Below, in pieces: positions 8,552 to 17,353 of a stretch of DNA of 64,000 nt. The stretch spans positions 62,001 through 126,000 of the forward strand of contig NZ_QXIR01000007.1 of NCBI RefSeq assembly GCF_003581585.1, in the 5' to 3' direction. This stretch comes from Bacillus salacetis. Lineage in GTDB: Bacteria; Bacillota; Bacilli; Bacillales; Bacillaceae_B. The notes beneath the pieces are model-generated. The model was given only the letters and a program-made list of their open reading frames with translations. It was not told the DNA's origin and searched no databases. Made by a program: the position numbers and the translations under genes. The number at the start of each line of letters is the position of its first letter. The stretch's first letter is position 1.

Positions 8552-9262
8552 ATGAACATATTAAACGTGAATATCACTAAAGGCGGATATGAAACAGGGA
8601 AGCCTTTGATACAATCAATCTCATTTTCAATAAAGCCAGGAAAGATTCTCGGAATGATTGGTTCCAATGGAGCGGGGAAAAGTACAACGATAAAAGGGAT
8701 GCTTGGCTTGCTGCCCTGCATGGAAGGAGGATCAGATATTGCTGGAGGCACTTCCTATTCTTATATTCCGGAAAGGCCGATTTATTATGATGAATTGACC
8801 TTGTGGGAACATATCGAGTTTGTCGGCACAGTGGAGAATATCCCGCAAGCCGTTTATCACCAGAGAGGAGAGGAACTCTTAAGAAAATATCGTTTGCTTG
8901 AGCATGCTCATCAATTTCCATCGACTTTTTCAAAAGGCATGCAGCAGAAAGGGATGATTGCGCTGGCTTTATTGACAGAGCCACAGCTGCTCATCATCGA
9001 TGAACCCTTCATCGGGCTGGACCCGAATGCGACGAAGCTGATGCTGAAGTCACTGGAAGAGGAGAAGGCCAGAGGAGCAGGGATTTTGATGTGTACCCAT
9101 GTCCTGGATACAGCTCAAAGGATATGCGATGAATTTGTCGTCATCAACAAAGGGTCAGTGATAGCAGCCGGCAGCCTTGGTGATGTTCTAAAAGAATGCG
9201 GCGCTGAAGGAGGCAGTCTCTATGATTGCATCCCTGATGAAGAGAGGGATGCCGGTGAATAG
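8552..9262 (+). CDS. EcsA-like ABC transporter ATPase
   Basis: An ABC ATPase of 236 residues. Walker A is GSNGAGKST, the signature is the degenerate FSKGMQQK, and Walker B is LLIIDEPFIGLDP. The degenerate signature and the segment YIPERPIYYDELTLWEHIEF are characteristic of the EcsA subfamily. In B. subtilis EcsAB is linked to processing of secreted and pheromone peptides; this pair is probably a paralogue because the location differs. GAGGAGGG lies 8 bases upstream of the ATG. The gene overlaps the start of the EcsB-like partner. No EcsC-like gene follows. Confidence 0.85.
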   Translation: MNILNVNITKGGYETGKPLIQSISFSIKPGKILGMIGSNGAGKSTTIKGMLGLLPCMEGGSDIAGGTSYSYIPERPIYYDELTLWEHIEFVGTVENIPQAVYHQRGEELLRKYRLLEHAHQFPSTFSKGMQQKGMIALALLTEPQLLIIDEPFIGLDPNATKLMLKSLEEEKARGAGILMCTHVLDTAQRICDEFVVINKGSVIAAGSLGDVLKECGAEGGSLYDCIPDEERDAGE

Positions 9263-10412
9263 TTTTTCTCTTTTTCTAAAAAGGTTCCGGGATAATTTCT
9301 TGTTTCAATATAACGTAATCAGGTCCATAGCAGATTGGACCATCATGCTTTATCTTATTGTCCCTTCAGCAGTCATAGGCATTATGATTTACCGCTCCTG
9401 GTGGCAGGAGATTCCCGAATTGGCGCAGCAAATTCCATTTGCACTCTTTTTTCTTATTCCTTTTATCTATATTTTGCCGGGATACTTCAGGACCTATTTA
9501 TCGGGAGCCGATCAGATATTTCTCCTTAAGAACCACAAGCTGTTTCTAGGGTTGAAAAAATGGGGTGTCACCAGCACGTATAGTATTACGCTGCTGCAGA
9601 CAGCATGCATCGGTGTGCTGCAGGCTCCTTTTTGGCTGAATCACTATAACACAGGCATCTCATCGTTCTTGTTTTATCTGTTATTCATGATTTCATCGAA
9701 ATGGAGCCATATCGCCGTAAAAGGGATGCTCGCAGGGTTACAAAAAAGTTGGAAGAGGGCCCTGTTTTTTCTGCTGGGAATAATTTTACAATTGCAACTG
9801 TGGGGAATCGCCTATCGATTGATCGACTCAAACCGGAATGTTATCCTGGCCCTTGCCTGTGTCTTATTGGTTGTCATTTCTTTTGTCATGAACCGCAGAA
9901 GAATCTATAGTAAAAAATCCATGCAAAGGGATCTGAGAATTGAGGGGATGCTGAAGGTAAAGTGGATCTCGATGATCTTTATGTTTTCTTATCAGGTCGA
10001 GAAGGAACCGGCGGCATCCGCGAGAAGCAAGCCAAGGCTTTTCCGGAAATCCCAGACAATCTTCAGAAAAAGGACTCCTTTTCTTGGATATCTTGAAATG
10101 TTTTCTAAAGTGCTTATCAGGAACTTCACCTATAGTGCGACCTATTTTCAATCAATCGGAACTCTTTCTTTCGCACAAGTCGTCCTCCCGCCCCTATGGC
10201 TGAAGCTCAGTGCCGCCAGTCTGGTCGCGTTGTCCATCCTTGCCTGGAATGAATGGGTATGGCATAAGCTGTTTGCCAATCACCCCATTGGGAGTAAATA
10301 CAGTGACAAAGCCGAATTGATCAATGCACAGAGAGCAACCCGAACACTTGCATTCCTCCCGTTTTTCTTCGTGCTCCTCATCTCGCTGATGAAATTTTTT
10401 GGTGCCTTTTAA
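9255..10412 (+). CDS. EcsB-like ABC transporter membrane subunit
   Basis: A membrane protein of about 385 residues with several hydrophobic segments (near residues 25-45, 55-75, 105-130, 170-215, and two near the C-terminus). It has a basic cytoplasmic stretch around residues 240-280. Size and placement fit EcsB. The start is uncertain: GTG at 9255 has GAGGG 6 bases upstream, while ATGs at 9249, 9237 and 9222 are in frame but poorly spaced. All options overlap the ATPase gene, so the two are translationally coupled. The substrate is unknown. Confidence 0.8.
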   Translation: MNSFSLFLKRFRDNFLFQYNVIRSIADWTIMLYLIVPSAVIGIMIYRSWWQEIPELAQQIPFALFFLIPFIYILPGYFRTYLSGADQIFLLKNHKLFLGLKKWGVTSTYSITLLQTACIGVLQAPFWLNHYNTGISSFLFYLLFMISSKWSHIAVKGMLAGLQKSWKRALFFLLGIILQLQLWGIAYRLIDSNRNVILALACVLLVVISFVMNRRRIYSKKSMQRDLRIEGMLKVKWISMIFMFSYQVEKEPAASARSKPRLFRKSQTIFRKRTPFLGYLEMFSKVLIRNFTYSATYFQSIGTLSFAQVVLPPLWLKLSAASLVALSILAWNEWVWHKLFANHPIGSKYSDKAELINAQRATRTLAFLPFFFVLLISLMKFFGAF

Positions 10413-10589
10413 TCAGTGGTGCACGGCAAAAGTGCCGGGTACAAAGCAGCGGAAACGTTCCAGGCATACGTAAAGGAAGGTTTATCAGTACTCACACAAC
10501 TTGTACAAGGATTTGCAAGGCGGCAGATAAAGTTTAGAATAGAGGGTAGTGAAACCAAGTCAAACCAATAAGATAAAGGAGACTCATGA

Positions 10590-12002
10590 ATGAATATTAA
10601 CTGGATGGAAGAAGTAGAAAAGAGAAAAGATGATTTATTGGAAGACCTTCAAAAGTTCCTGCAGATCAAAAGTATCTTTGACGAAGAAAATACGACAGAA
10701 GAAGCTCCGCTTGGAGAGGGAGTCAAAGAAGCACTTACATATTTATTGAACCTTGGGGAAAAAGACGGCTTTCAAGCCAAGAACGTCGGCCATCTTGCAG
10801 GTCATTTGGAGTTCGGACAGGGAGAAGAACTCCTTGGAATCCTCTGTCACGTGGATGTCGTGCCGGAAGGGGATGGCTGGAGCGTCGATCCATTTGGAGG
10901 GGAGATCAAAGACGGCAAGATTTTCGCAAGGGGCGCCATGGATGATAAAGGCCCGACCATCGCTGCCTATTATGCGATGAAAATCGTCAAGGATCTGGGT
11001 ATTCCGCTTGATAAACGAGTGCGAATGATCATCGGAACTGATGAAGAAAGCGACTGGCGCTGTGTCGAGCATTATTTCAATGTGGAAGAGATGCCGACGA
11101 TGGGGTTTGCACCGGATGCTGATTTTCCGATCATTTATGCCGAAAAAGGCATTGCTGATTATGACCTAGTGACAGGCCCAACCCCTGTTAACGAAGATTC
11201 AGGCCACACAGTCCTCAGCTTTGAATCCGGAAGGCGATATAATATGGTTCCTGACTTTGCAAAAGCAAAGCTTACGGTATCATCAGATCATTCAACACTT
11301 GTCCAGGACTATGAACAATATCTAAAAGATCAAAGCCTGACAGGAAAATACTATATGGAAAGCGGAGACCTCTTCCTGGAACTTGAAGGTGTTTCTTCAC
11401 ATGGAATGGAGCCTGATAACGGCAGAAATGCCGGTTTGATCCTTGCTCGCTTCTTAAGCGGGGCAAAAATTGATTCAGCCTCAAAGAAATATTTCACTTT
11501 CATCAAGGAATATTTCTGCGGTGATTCCAGAGGGAAAAGCCTGGGCATCAATTACGAAGATGACATCACCGGGCCATTGACCATTAATGTCGGAAAGCTT
11601 CGATATCACCCCCACGATGGCGGGTCACTTGGGCTGAATATGAGATATCCCGTTACGTTCAAACTGGATGAAGCAAAAGATAAGCTCGAGAAGCTGGCGG
11701 CTCAGCAAGGCTTTTCCATTGAAAACTTCTCAGATTCCCAGCCGCATCATGTTGAAAAAGATCATGTGTTAGTGAAGACCCTCCAGAAGGTTTATGAAGA
11801 ACAAACTGGTGATAAAGGGGAACTATTGAGTATAGGCGGCGGCACATATGCCCGATCCCTTGAATCAGGAGTGGCATTCGGTCCGTTATTCCCTGGAAGA
11901 GCGGATGTGGCCCACCAGAAAGATGAGCATATGTTTGTGGAGGACCTGCTGAAGGCGACGGCAATTTATGCACAGGCAATTGCAGAACTTGCAAAAAAAT
12001 AG
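10590..12002 (+). CDS. pepV: Dipeptidase PepV (M20 family)
   Basis: A zinc metallopeptidase of 470 residues in the M20/PepV group (B. subtilis YtjP). Metal and catalytic residues are visible: HVDVVPEGDGW (His87), ARGAMDDKGP (Asp near 118) and GTDEESDW (Glu152/153). A metal-ligand His lies in the C-terminal RADVAHQKDE segment. It hydrolyses dipeptides in the cytoplasm. AAAGGAG lies 8 bases before the ATG. It is followed after 22 bases by dat, so the two probably form an operon linking peptide and D-amino-acid metabolism. Confidence 0.92.
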   Translation: MNINWMEEVEKRKDDLLEDLQKFLQIKSIFDEENTTEEAPLGEGVKEALTYLLNLGEKDGFQAKNVGHLAGHLEFGQGEELLGILCHVDVVPEGDGWSVDPFGGEIKDGKIFARGAMDDKGPTIAAYYAMKIVKDLGIPLDKRVRMIIGTDEESDWRCVEHYFNVEEMPTMGFAPDADFPIIYAEKGIADYDLVTGPTPVNEDSGHTVLSFESGRRYNMVPDFAKAKLTVSSDHSTLVQDYEQYLKDQSLTGKYYMESGDLFLELEGVSSHGMEPDNGRNAGLILARFLSGAKIDSASKKYFTFIKEYFCGDSRGKSLGINYEDDITGPLTINVGKLRYHPHDGGSLGLNMRYPVTFKLDEAKDKLEKLAAQQGFSIENFSDSQPHHVEKDHVLVKTLQKVYEEQTGDKGELLSIGGGTYARSLESGVAFGPLFPGRADVAHQKDEHMFVEDLLKATAIYAQAIAELAKK

Positions 12003-12024
12003 TTTCAAAAAGGGAGAGAAGAAA

Positions 12025-12873
12025 TTGGAACACGTTATTCTAAATGGTCAGATCCTTGAACGTAATGATGCAAAAGTTGACATTGAAGACAGAGGGTATC
12101 AATTCGGGGACGGAATTTACGAAGTCATCCGTGTTTACAATGGGAAGTTTTTTACAGCAGACGAACATTTGGCGAGACTCTTCGAAAGTGCTGAAAAAAT
12201 CGGTATGAGCCTTGGCTATACACTCGAAGAATTAAAAAACCTTCTAGCTTCATTGGTCCAAAGAAACAATATTAATGAGGGGACGATTTACCTTCAGTTT
12301 TCCCGCGGGGTGGCTGCCAGGCAGCATCACTACCCGGCCAAGGATGTAAAGCCGGCTTTCACGGCCTATACAAAAGAAGTGGAGAGGCCAAAATCCAAAC
12401 TCAGGGATGGAGTCCAGGCCAAACTGGTTGAAGATATGCGCTGGCTTAGATGTGACATCAAAAGCCTGAACCTTCTGGGGAATATCATGGCGAAGCAGGA
12501 AGCGGCAGAAGCCGACTGCTTTGAAGCGATTCTTCACAGAGGGGACACGGTAACGGAGGGATCATCCTCGAACATGTTCATCGTCAAAGATGGAATCGTC
12601 AAAACTCATCCTGCAACCAACCTGATTCTTAACGGAATTACCCGCAGAGTGATCCTGGATATTTGCAATGAGCAAAATATTAAAATCAAAGAAGAAGAGT
12701 TTACTGTACAAGAGCTCCTATCCGCTGATGAAATTTTCTTAGCCAGCACCACCTCCGAGGTGATGCCGATTGTAAAAGTGGCAGGAAAAGATTTTGAAAT
12801 GAATGGGCCGGGTATGGTAACGAAAAAACTGCAGGATGGATTTGAGGAAAAAATAGCGCAGCAGTGCAGCTGA
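12025..12873 (+). CDS. dat: D-alanine aminotransferase
   Basis: A class IV PLP-dependent aminotransferase of 282 residues, the same length as B. subtilis Dat. The PLP lysine is Lys146 in RCDIKSLNLL. The fold-type IV motifs EDRGYQFGDGIYEVIRVY (N-terminal) and TEGSSSNMF are present. It makes D-glutamate from D-alanine and 2-oxoglutarate, for the peptidoglycan precursor. The start is a TTG at 12025 preceded by AAAGGGAGAG; the longer in-frame extension overlaps pepV and has no ribosome binding site. It is the last gene of the pepV-dat unit. Confidence 0.92.
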   Translation: MEHVILNGQILERNDAKVDIEDRGYQFGDGIYEVIRVYNGKFFTADEHLARLFESAEKIGMSLGYTLEELKNLLASLVQRNNINEGTIYLQFSRGVAARQHHYPAKDVKPAFTAYTKEVERPKSKLRDGVQAKLVEDMRWLRCDIKSLNLLGNIMAKQEAAEADCFEAILHRGDTVTEGSSSNMFIVKDGIVKTHPATNLILNGITRRVILDICNEQNIKIKEEEFTVQELLSADEIFLASTTSEVMPIVKVAGKDFEMNGPGMVTKKLQDGFEEKIAQQCS

Positions 12874-12883
12874 ATTGATTGAT

Positions 12884-12922
12884 GAAATAAACAGCCATTT
12901 TCAGGGCTGTTTATTTTTTGTC
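12884..12922 (+). terminator. Terminator of pepV-dat
   Basis: AAACAGCC / GGGCTGTTT stem with a short loop, then ATTTTTTG. Confidence 0.9.
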
Positions 12923-12939
12923 TTTTGCTTTATTTATTG

Positions 12940-12997
12940 CTATCACTCTGTTGATTTGAAATAATTGGAAAGGTTGTTTTTTAACAGAGTGCGATAG
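12940..12997. repeat. Imperfect inverted repeat of 13 bp
   Basis: CTATCACTCTGTT (12940-12952) pairs with AACAGAGTGCGATAG (12983-12997), with one extra base in the right arm, across about 30 bases. It lies in the 480-base gap between dat and the P-loop kinase gene. The rest of that gap shows no gene that I can support. Confidence 0.55.
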
Positions 12998-13360
12998 GGA
13001 ATGTGTCTGGTTTTTGTTGGTGCTTTATTTTCGAAGGAAATCCGCCGAAATTTTGACAAAGCAGGCAAAATCATTCTGGGAAATGCACCAAATTTTTTAT
13101 GAGGGCAGTCAAAATTGGTTAAGTAGTTTTGAGGATGCCAAACTATCTCAACAGATTCAATGAAAGGCAGGAAAAGGCCCTAGGAGCTTCATCGAGGCAG
13201 GTTTTTTCTTTGCAGCACTAATATCCTTTCTTCCAACGACAAACTTCCCCCCTTGGATTTAAGGAGCTCCTTTCTTTTCCAGAAGGGGCGTCATTGGTGG
13301 GGGTTCATTTACATAGAGAAAAGCTTAAGAACAGAGTCTTTACGAAACAGGGGGAGAGCT

Positions 13361-14002
13361 ATGGAGAAGCAATTATGGGAAATTATCAGTTGGATGAACA
13401 AAAGAAATCGAAGGCTTATCATTGGCATTTCGGGACATGGGGCGTCCGGCAAGACTACATTCGCCCAAAGCCTTTGCAAACTGCTGGACCCTGATAATTT
13501 AAACTGCCTGAACACTGATACATACATAGTTGAATCAAGCCTTCGAAGGTATACTCAGATTCAGTATGAATATATGGGTAGGCAGCATCAGGATAAAATG
13601 ACGGCCTGCCATCCCGCTGCCCATAATGTATATACGCTGGAACGAGATATCAAGATGCTGAAGGACGGGCTGGACCTCTATTCAATAGGTACAAGTTATT
13701 CAAAGAGCACTCTCCTTTCATCCGCTAAGGAGATAAATATAATCGAAGGCATGAGCGTTGCATTTACCGATCCGAAATTGTATGATCTGCTGATCTATTT
13801 CTATACAGACGGAGCGACTGAATTTGCAAGAAGGAGCATCCGGGACGTGTCCGAGAGAGGGATGGATCTTGAATATTTAAAGAAATCCCATGACCAGCGC
13901 CGGATCCAATATGAGGTATTCATGCACCCTTATCACAAGAACTTTGATATTGTGATAAGGAATTCGGATGAGGGGTATTCAGTAGAAAAAAAGCTGATTT
14001 AG
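13361..14002 (+). CDS. P-loop kinase of the uridine kinase / phosphoribulokinase type
   Basis: A protein of 213 residues. Walker A is GISGHGASGKTTFA near the N-terminus. A LNCLNTDTYI segment has the Asp expected for the uridine kinase acceptor site. RSIRDVSERG near residue 165 resembles the lid with paired Arg residues. The fold is that of uridine kinase-like enzymes; the acceptor cannot be named and could be a nucleoside, pantothenate or a sugar. GGGGGAG lies 5 bases before the ATG at 13361. Longer in-frame extensions have no ribosome binding site. It is a monocistronic accessory gene. Confidence 0.8.
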   Translation: MEKQLWEIISWMNKRNRRLIIGISGHGASGKTTFAQSLCKLLDPDNLNCLNTDTYIVESSLRRYTQIQYEYMGRQHQDKMTACHPAAHNVYTLERDIKMLKDGLDLYSIGTSYSKSTLLSSAKEINIIEGMSVAFTDPKLYDLLIYFYTDGATEFARRSIRDVSERGMDLEYLKKSHDQRRIQYEVFMHPYHKNFDIVIRNSDEGYSVEKKLI

Positions 14003-14090
14003 AAAAAATCTTCAGGAGCACCCCTGAACTGCCTGGCTAACCAGCTTTTCTGCTGAAAATAGCATTTAGCCCACTAATTGAAGAAATCAA

Positions 14091-14134
14091 GAAAAAGGAG
14101 TGTCAAAGCCGGTGTGGTTTGGCACTCCTTTTGA
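14091..14134. terminator. Bidirectional terminator between the P-loop kinase and LysR genes
   Basis: AAAAGGAGTGTCAAA pairs with TTTGGCACTCCTTTT (one G-U pair) around a 10-base loop. T and A runs flank both sides, so it can serve both convergent genes. Confidence 0.88.
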
Positions 14135-14190
14135 TTTCGGTTTGACTTCAAAAACTGAAGCCATTATCTGGTGAGTCTTTCTACTGGAAT

Positions 14191-15084
14191 CTATTCATTC
14201 AGCAGCTTGATGATCCTCTTCTGAAATTCTTCTGCTTCAGATGACACCCCTTTATTTTTGTTGGTGATCACCCAGAAATAGCTGAGAATTTTACCCGGAT
14301 TCATGAAAGGGATGATTGCCAGCCTTCCTTTTTTAACATCAGGATGGTTTTTAAACGTGAAGTTATATACAAGTGAAGAAGCATGGCCATCCAAGAGAGC
14401 CCTTTTTAGCACTTCGATATTGTTGGTTGTAAATAGAAGGGAAGCGTTGGGCAGGTATTGATTATTGAAATCATTGGAGCGTTTTGAGCTGTATACCACC
14501 ATTTTTTCCCCTTTTAAATCCTCCAGTGTGACAAAATCTTTTATGTAAAGTGAAGACTCCCGTCCTGCACAAACACAGGCGTACCCAGTATAGATCAACT
14601 TATAATCAATAAAGTCACTGGTTGGGGGGCCGTTCAGTTCTTCTTCGCTGAAGGGGGAGAAGGCAAGGTCGATATCTCCATGGATAAGCTTTTGCAGTAT
14701 TTCTTCTTGGTCCAACTCAATGATCTCTACTTTTACATTGCTATGGTCCTTGTTGAAAAGTAAAAATGCATCATAGACAATATAAGTGATGGAAGGCGAA
14801 CAGCCGATTTTCAGGTGTTTTTCTTCTTTATTCATCGAGAGTTCTTGATACATCTTGTCGAAGCTGGAGAGGATTTCATTGCCCCTGTTGATGATCTTTT
14901 TTCCCTCCAAAGTCGGGACAGTCCCTTTTCTTGAACGTGAAAAAATAATAACGCCCAATTCCTTTTCTAATTGGGAAATGGATTGGCTTAAAGCTGAGGG
15001 AGAGAGGTGAAGACGCTCAGCTGCCTTCGTTATGGACCCTTCTTTGCTTACTTCCAGCACATACTTAATTTGTTCCAAGTTCAA
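14191..15084 (-). CDS. LysR-family transcriptional regulator
   Basis: A protein of 297 residues. The N-terminal LysR winged helix is clear (MNLEQIKYVLEVSKEGSITKAAERLHLSPSALSQSISQLEKELG, residues 1-44). The substrate-binding-like effector domain starts near residue 90 (HLKIGCSPSITYIVYDAF). The effector and targets are unknown. It is divergent from a small Spo0E-like gene, with about 147 A+T-rich bases between them. LysR regulators often control the divergent gene, but no clear T-N11-A site stands out here. Confidence 0.88.
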   Translation of the reverse strand: MNLEQIKYVLEVSKEGSITKAAERLHLSPSALSQSISQLEKELGVIIFSRSRKGTVPTLEGKKIINRGNEILSSFDKMYQELSMNKEEKHLKIGCSPSITYIVYDAFLLFNKDHSNVKVEIIELDQEEILQKLIHGDIDLAFSPFSEEELNGPPTSDFIDYKLIYTGYACVCAGRESSLYIKDFVTLEDLKGEKMVVYSSKRSNDFNNQYLPNASLLFTTNNIEVLKRALLDGHASSLVYNFTFKNHPDVKKGRLAIIPFMNPGKILSYFWVITNKNKGVSSEAEEFQKRIIKLLNE

Positions 15085-15231
15085 TGTTATCTAACGCCTC
15101 ACTTAGTTTATTTAAGCAGAACTTAATTAACGTTTAAAATCATTAAATTTACATTAATACTATCACGTTTTATAATTTTTTAGGAGGATAAATACCAAAT
15201 TCTGTTTATTTGTACTCTGGAGGAGATTTGC

Positions 15232-15405
15232 TTGGGAAAGTGCCAAATCTATAAAAAAATTGAAGAGACCAGGGCCAGGTTATTTATGGCTGCTGCCCGG
15301 CATGGATTGGATAGTGAGACGACCATCAAAATCAGCCAGGAGCTTGATGTTCTTATAAACCATATACAAAGAAAAAAAATGAACAAAGAACAGTGGGAGT
15401 GTTAA
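15232..15405 (+). CDS. Small Spo0E-like aspartyl-phosphate phosphatase
   Basis: A gene of 57 residues with a TTG start. GGAGGAG lies 6 bases upstream. The protein reads as a short helical hairpin: KKIEETRARLFMAAARHGLD, then SETTIKISQELDVLINHIQRK. The SQELDxLI motif with its conserved Asp is the signature of the Spo0E/YisI/YnzD family. That family dephosphorylates Spo0A~P or a related response regulator and so delays sporulation. Length (57 versus about 56-85) and helix spacing fit. The exact target cannot be told from sequence. The gene is short and lies alone between the LysR gene and the lipase-like gene. Confidence 0.8.
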   Translation: MGKCQIYKKIEETRARLFMAAARHGLDSETTIKISQELDVLINHIQRKKMNKEQWEC

Positions 15406-15693
15406 AGTTCATCAGCAGGATGACAAAACCCATAAAGTATCTGTGAATTCAGGAATTATCAGCCGGAAGATTCATTCTTGAAGAGGTACAAGTTCCCTCC
15501 CAATTTGCATCTGAAGCTGTGTAAATACAATGTAATACCTGCAAGTGTATTTTGGCAGGTGGCACAGTATGAAACAGGTGAATACAGGCAATTTCCCCTT
15601 GCTTATGCTGGTGAAAAAATTTGTTAAGGACTCATAAATAATTACACGACCCAGCATATCACCAGGCCGTGCTCTCATCTCATTGAATCCAAC

Positions 15694-17169
15694 TTAGTGT
15701 ATGTCCCCGTTTTTGTCTACGTAAATGGACTTTATAATCGTTCTTTCAAATTTATTCCCTGCTTTTGTAGTGCCCTTAACATCGAGAGTAAGGGTATAAA
15801 CGCCTTCTTCTTTGAAAGTGAACGGTACTTTTCCTTGTTTGGTCATCAATATGGATGGCTGCGGCTTCTGCTTGCCGTCTTTGTTGATATTCACGTTCAC
15901 GTGGAAATCTTTAACTTTGTTCCCTTTGTTTTTCAACTCAAGGGTTTTGTTTTCGAGTACAATTTCGTCGTTTAGTTCAGAATGGAATCCTGCTGTCATC
16001 AAGTATGCAGCTTTATCCTTTTTCGCAATTAATGTCCATTTTCCAGCTTCCGGACTTTCAATCTGGAAGCTGTGATGATGTCCACCTTTAAATATCCCCT
16101 CATCAGTGGATTGGGTAAAGTTGTTGAATACAGTGCCTGATGGACTGATTAGCTGGATATCTTTCATTACTTTGTCACTCAGCAAGTCCACGTCAAGCTT
16201 TGCTGCATTCTCTTCTACTTGGAAGGACTCTCTGCCTTCTTTAATGAATTCCCCGCCGCGGTGCAGGGCAGTGACGGCGGCTTGCTCCGGTTTAACAGAA
16301 GCGGCTGCCTCGTGTGTTGCCATACTGGAAAATGGCTGTGCGTATGTTGTTAAGTATGGACGGAAATACGGGAAGGTTCCGGCTTCCCGGACCGTAGTGT
16401 GGTTCCAGTTGATGACGCGCACCTCACGGCTGTATGGGAGGCGGGAGTTTGCTACTGTAACAGCACCATCATTGGAACCGTAGGAGCTTAAATATAATCC
16501 TCCCCAATAAAGGGAAGAGCCAAAGCTTCCCCAGCTTGAACCGGCTAATGTATACACAGGATTTTTTGTTCGGTTGCTGTTGGAGTCGATCTGTGTGCGG
16601 TAGTTATTCATGTAGCCTGTCTGGAGAGAGTATGTCGCCTCGTTTTTGCTTCCTAATATTGCTGCCAGCCACCCAGCCCAGCCGCTGTAGGCAAGATCGG
16701 CAAGCTGAGAGCCGTAATGAGGGGTTGATAGAGTGATAAGGTTTGAGACGTATGGATAGGCACCATTGACCAATGCATTTTGAGCATCGATCCCCCCTTT
16801 ACTATGGGCGACAATGACGATCTTTTTCTTTCCGAAATAGTTATAAATATCACGGATCCGGTTGCTGATGATGTCGCCGTTTTCCCGCATATCCTTATCC
16901 GGATGAACATCTATGAAAGCAGTTTCGTAGCCATTATCATAAGCAGTCTGATACATATTATTATCTTCCCACCAGGTTTTGGAGGAGCTGTTGATTCCGT
17001 GGACAAAGACAAGCACCGGTTTAGCAGGATCCACATACCCTGGGGTATCGCCTGCATACCATTGGCCCGGCACACCGCCCGGATCATCTTTGCCTCCAAT
17101 TTTCCCTGCATGGGCACTGACTGGAAGAATTAAAAACAGCAGCAGCAAAATCAATCCCAACCTTTTCAT
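15694..17169 (-). CDS. Secreted lipase-like alpha/beta hydrolase
   Basis: A protein of 491 residues with a signal peptide (basic KR, hydrophobic core, cleavage after AHA near residue 21). The alpha/beta hydrolase domain has the oxyanion segment VLVFVHGINSSS and the nucleophile elbow VAHSKGG with Ser123. LITLSTPHYGSQLADLA is typical of lipases and PGAP1-like esterases. The C-terminal part from about residue 300 is beta-rich and may be a carbohydrate- or wall-binding or pre-peptidase-like domain. The substrate is probably an ester lipid. It is a monocistronic accessory gene. About 280 bases beyond its 3' end hold only a weak open frame that I do not call. Confidence 0.82.
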   Translation of the reverse strand: MKRLGLILLLLFLILPVSAHAGKIGGKDDPGGVPGQWYAGDTPGYVDPAKPVLVFVHGINSSSKTWWEDNNMYQTAYDNGYETAFIDVHPDKDMRENGDIISNRIRDIYNYFGKKKIVIVAHSKGGIDAQNALVNGAYPYVSNLITLSTPHYGSQLADLAYSGWAGWLAAILGSKNEATYSLQTGYMNNYRTQIDSNSNRTKNPVYTLAGSSWGSFGSSLYWGGLYLSSYGSNDGAVTVANSRLPYSREVRVINWNHTTVREAGTFPYFRPYLTTYAQPFSSMATHEAAASVKPEQAAVTALHRGGEFIKEGRESFQVEENAAKLDVDLLSDKVMKDIQLISPSGTVFNNFTQSTDEGIFKGGHHHSFQIESPEAGKWTLIAKKDKAAYLMTAGFHSELNDEIVLENKTLELKNKGNKVKDFHVNVNINKDGKQKPQPSILMTKQGKVPFTFKEEGVYTLTLDVKGTTKAGNKFERTIIKSIYVDKNGDIH

Positions 17170-17316
17170 TTTCCCACTCCATTTCTTCAGAAATAGGGGA
17201 AGTTCTCCCCATTTATCCTATCGGAAAAGGGGCAGGGTTAAGAAGCATTTTTTGGAAAATGAGCAGATGGACATGGGACATCTGCCAAAGAATGAGCTAA
17301 TCATCCTATAAGCAGG

Positions 17317-17346
17317 GAAAAGCCGGCCTGAGAGAGGGCCGGCTGT
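17317..17346 (-). terminator. Terminator of the GH43 gene
   Basis: AGCCGGCC / GGCCGGCT stem; on the minus strand it is followed by TTTTCCC. It lies 8 bases after the stop codon. Confidence 0.8.
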
Positions 17347-17353
17347 GAGAGAA

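Noticed and set aside
15472-15678. Open frame of 68 residues on the minus strand downstream of the lipase gene
   Set aside because: No ribosome site, Cys/Phe-rich chance composition, and no recognisable similarity.
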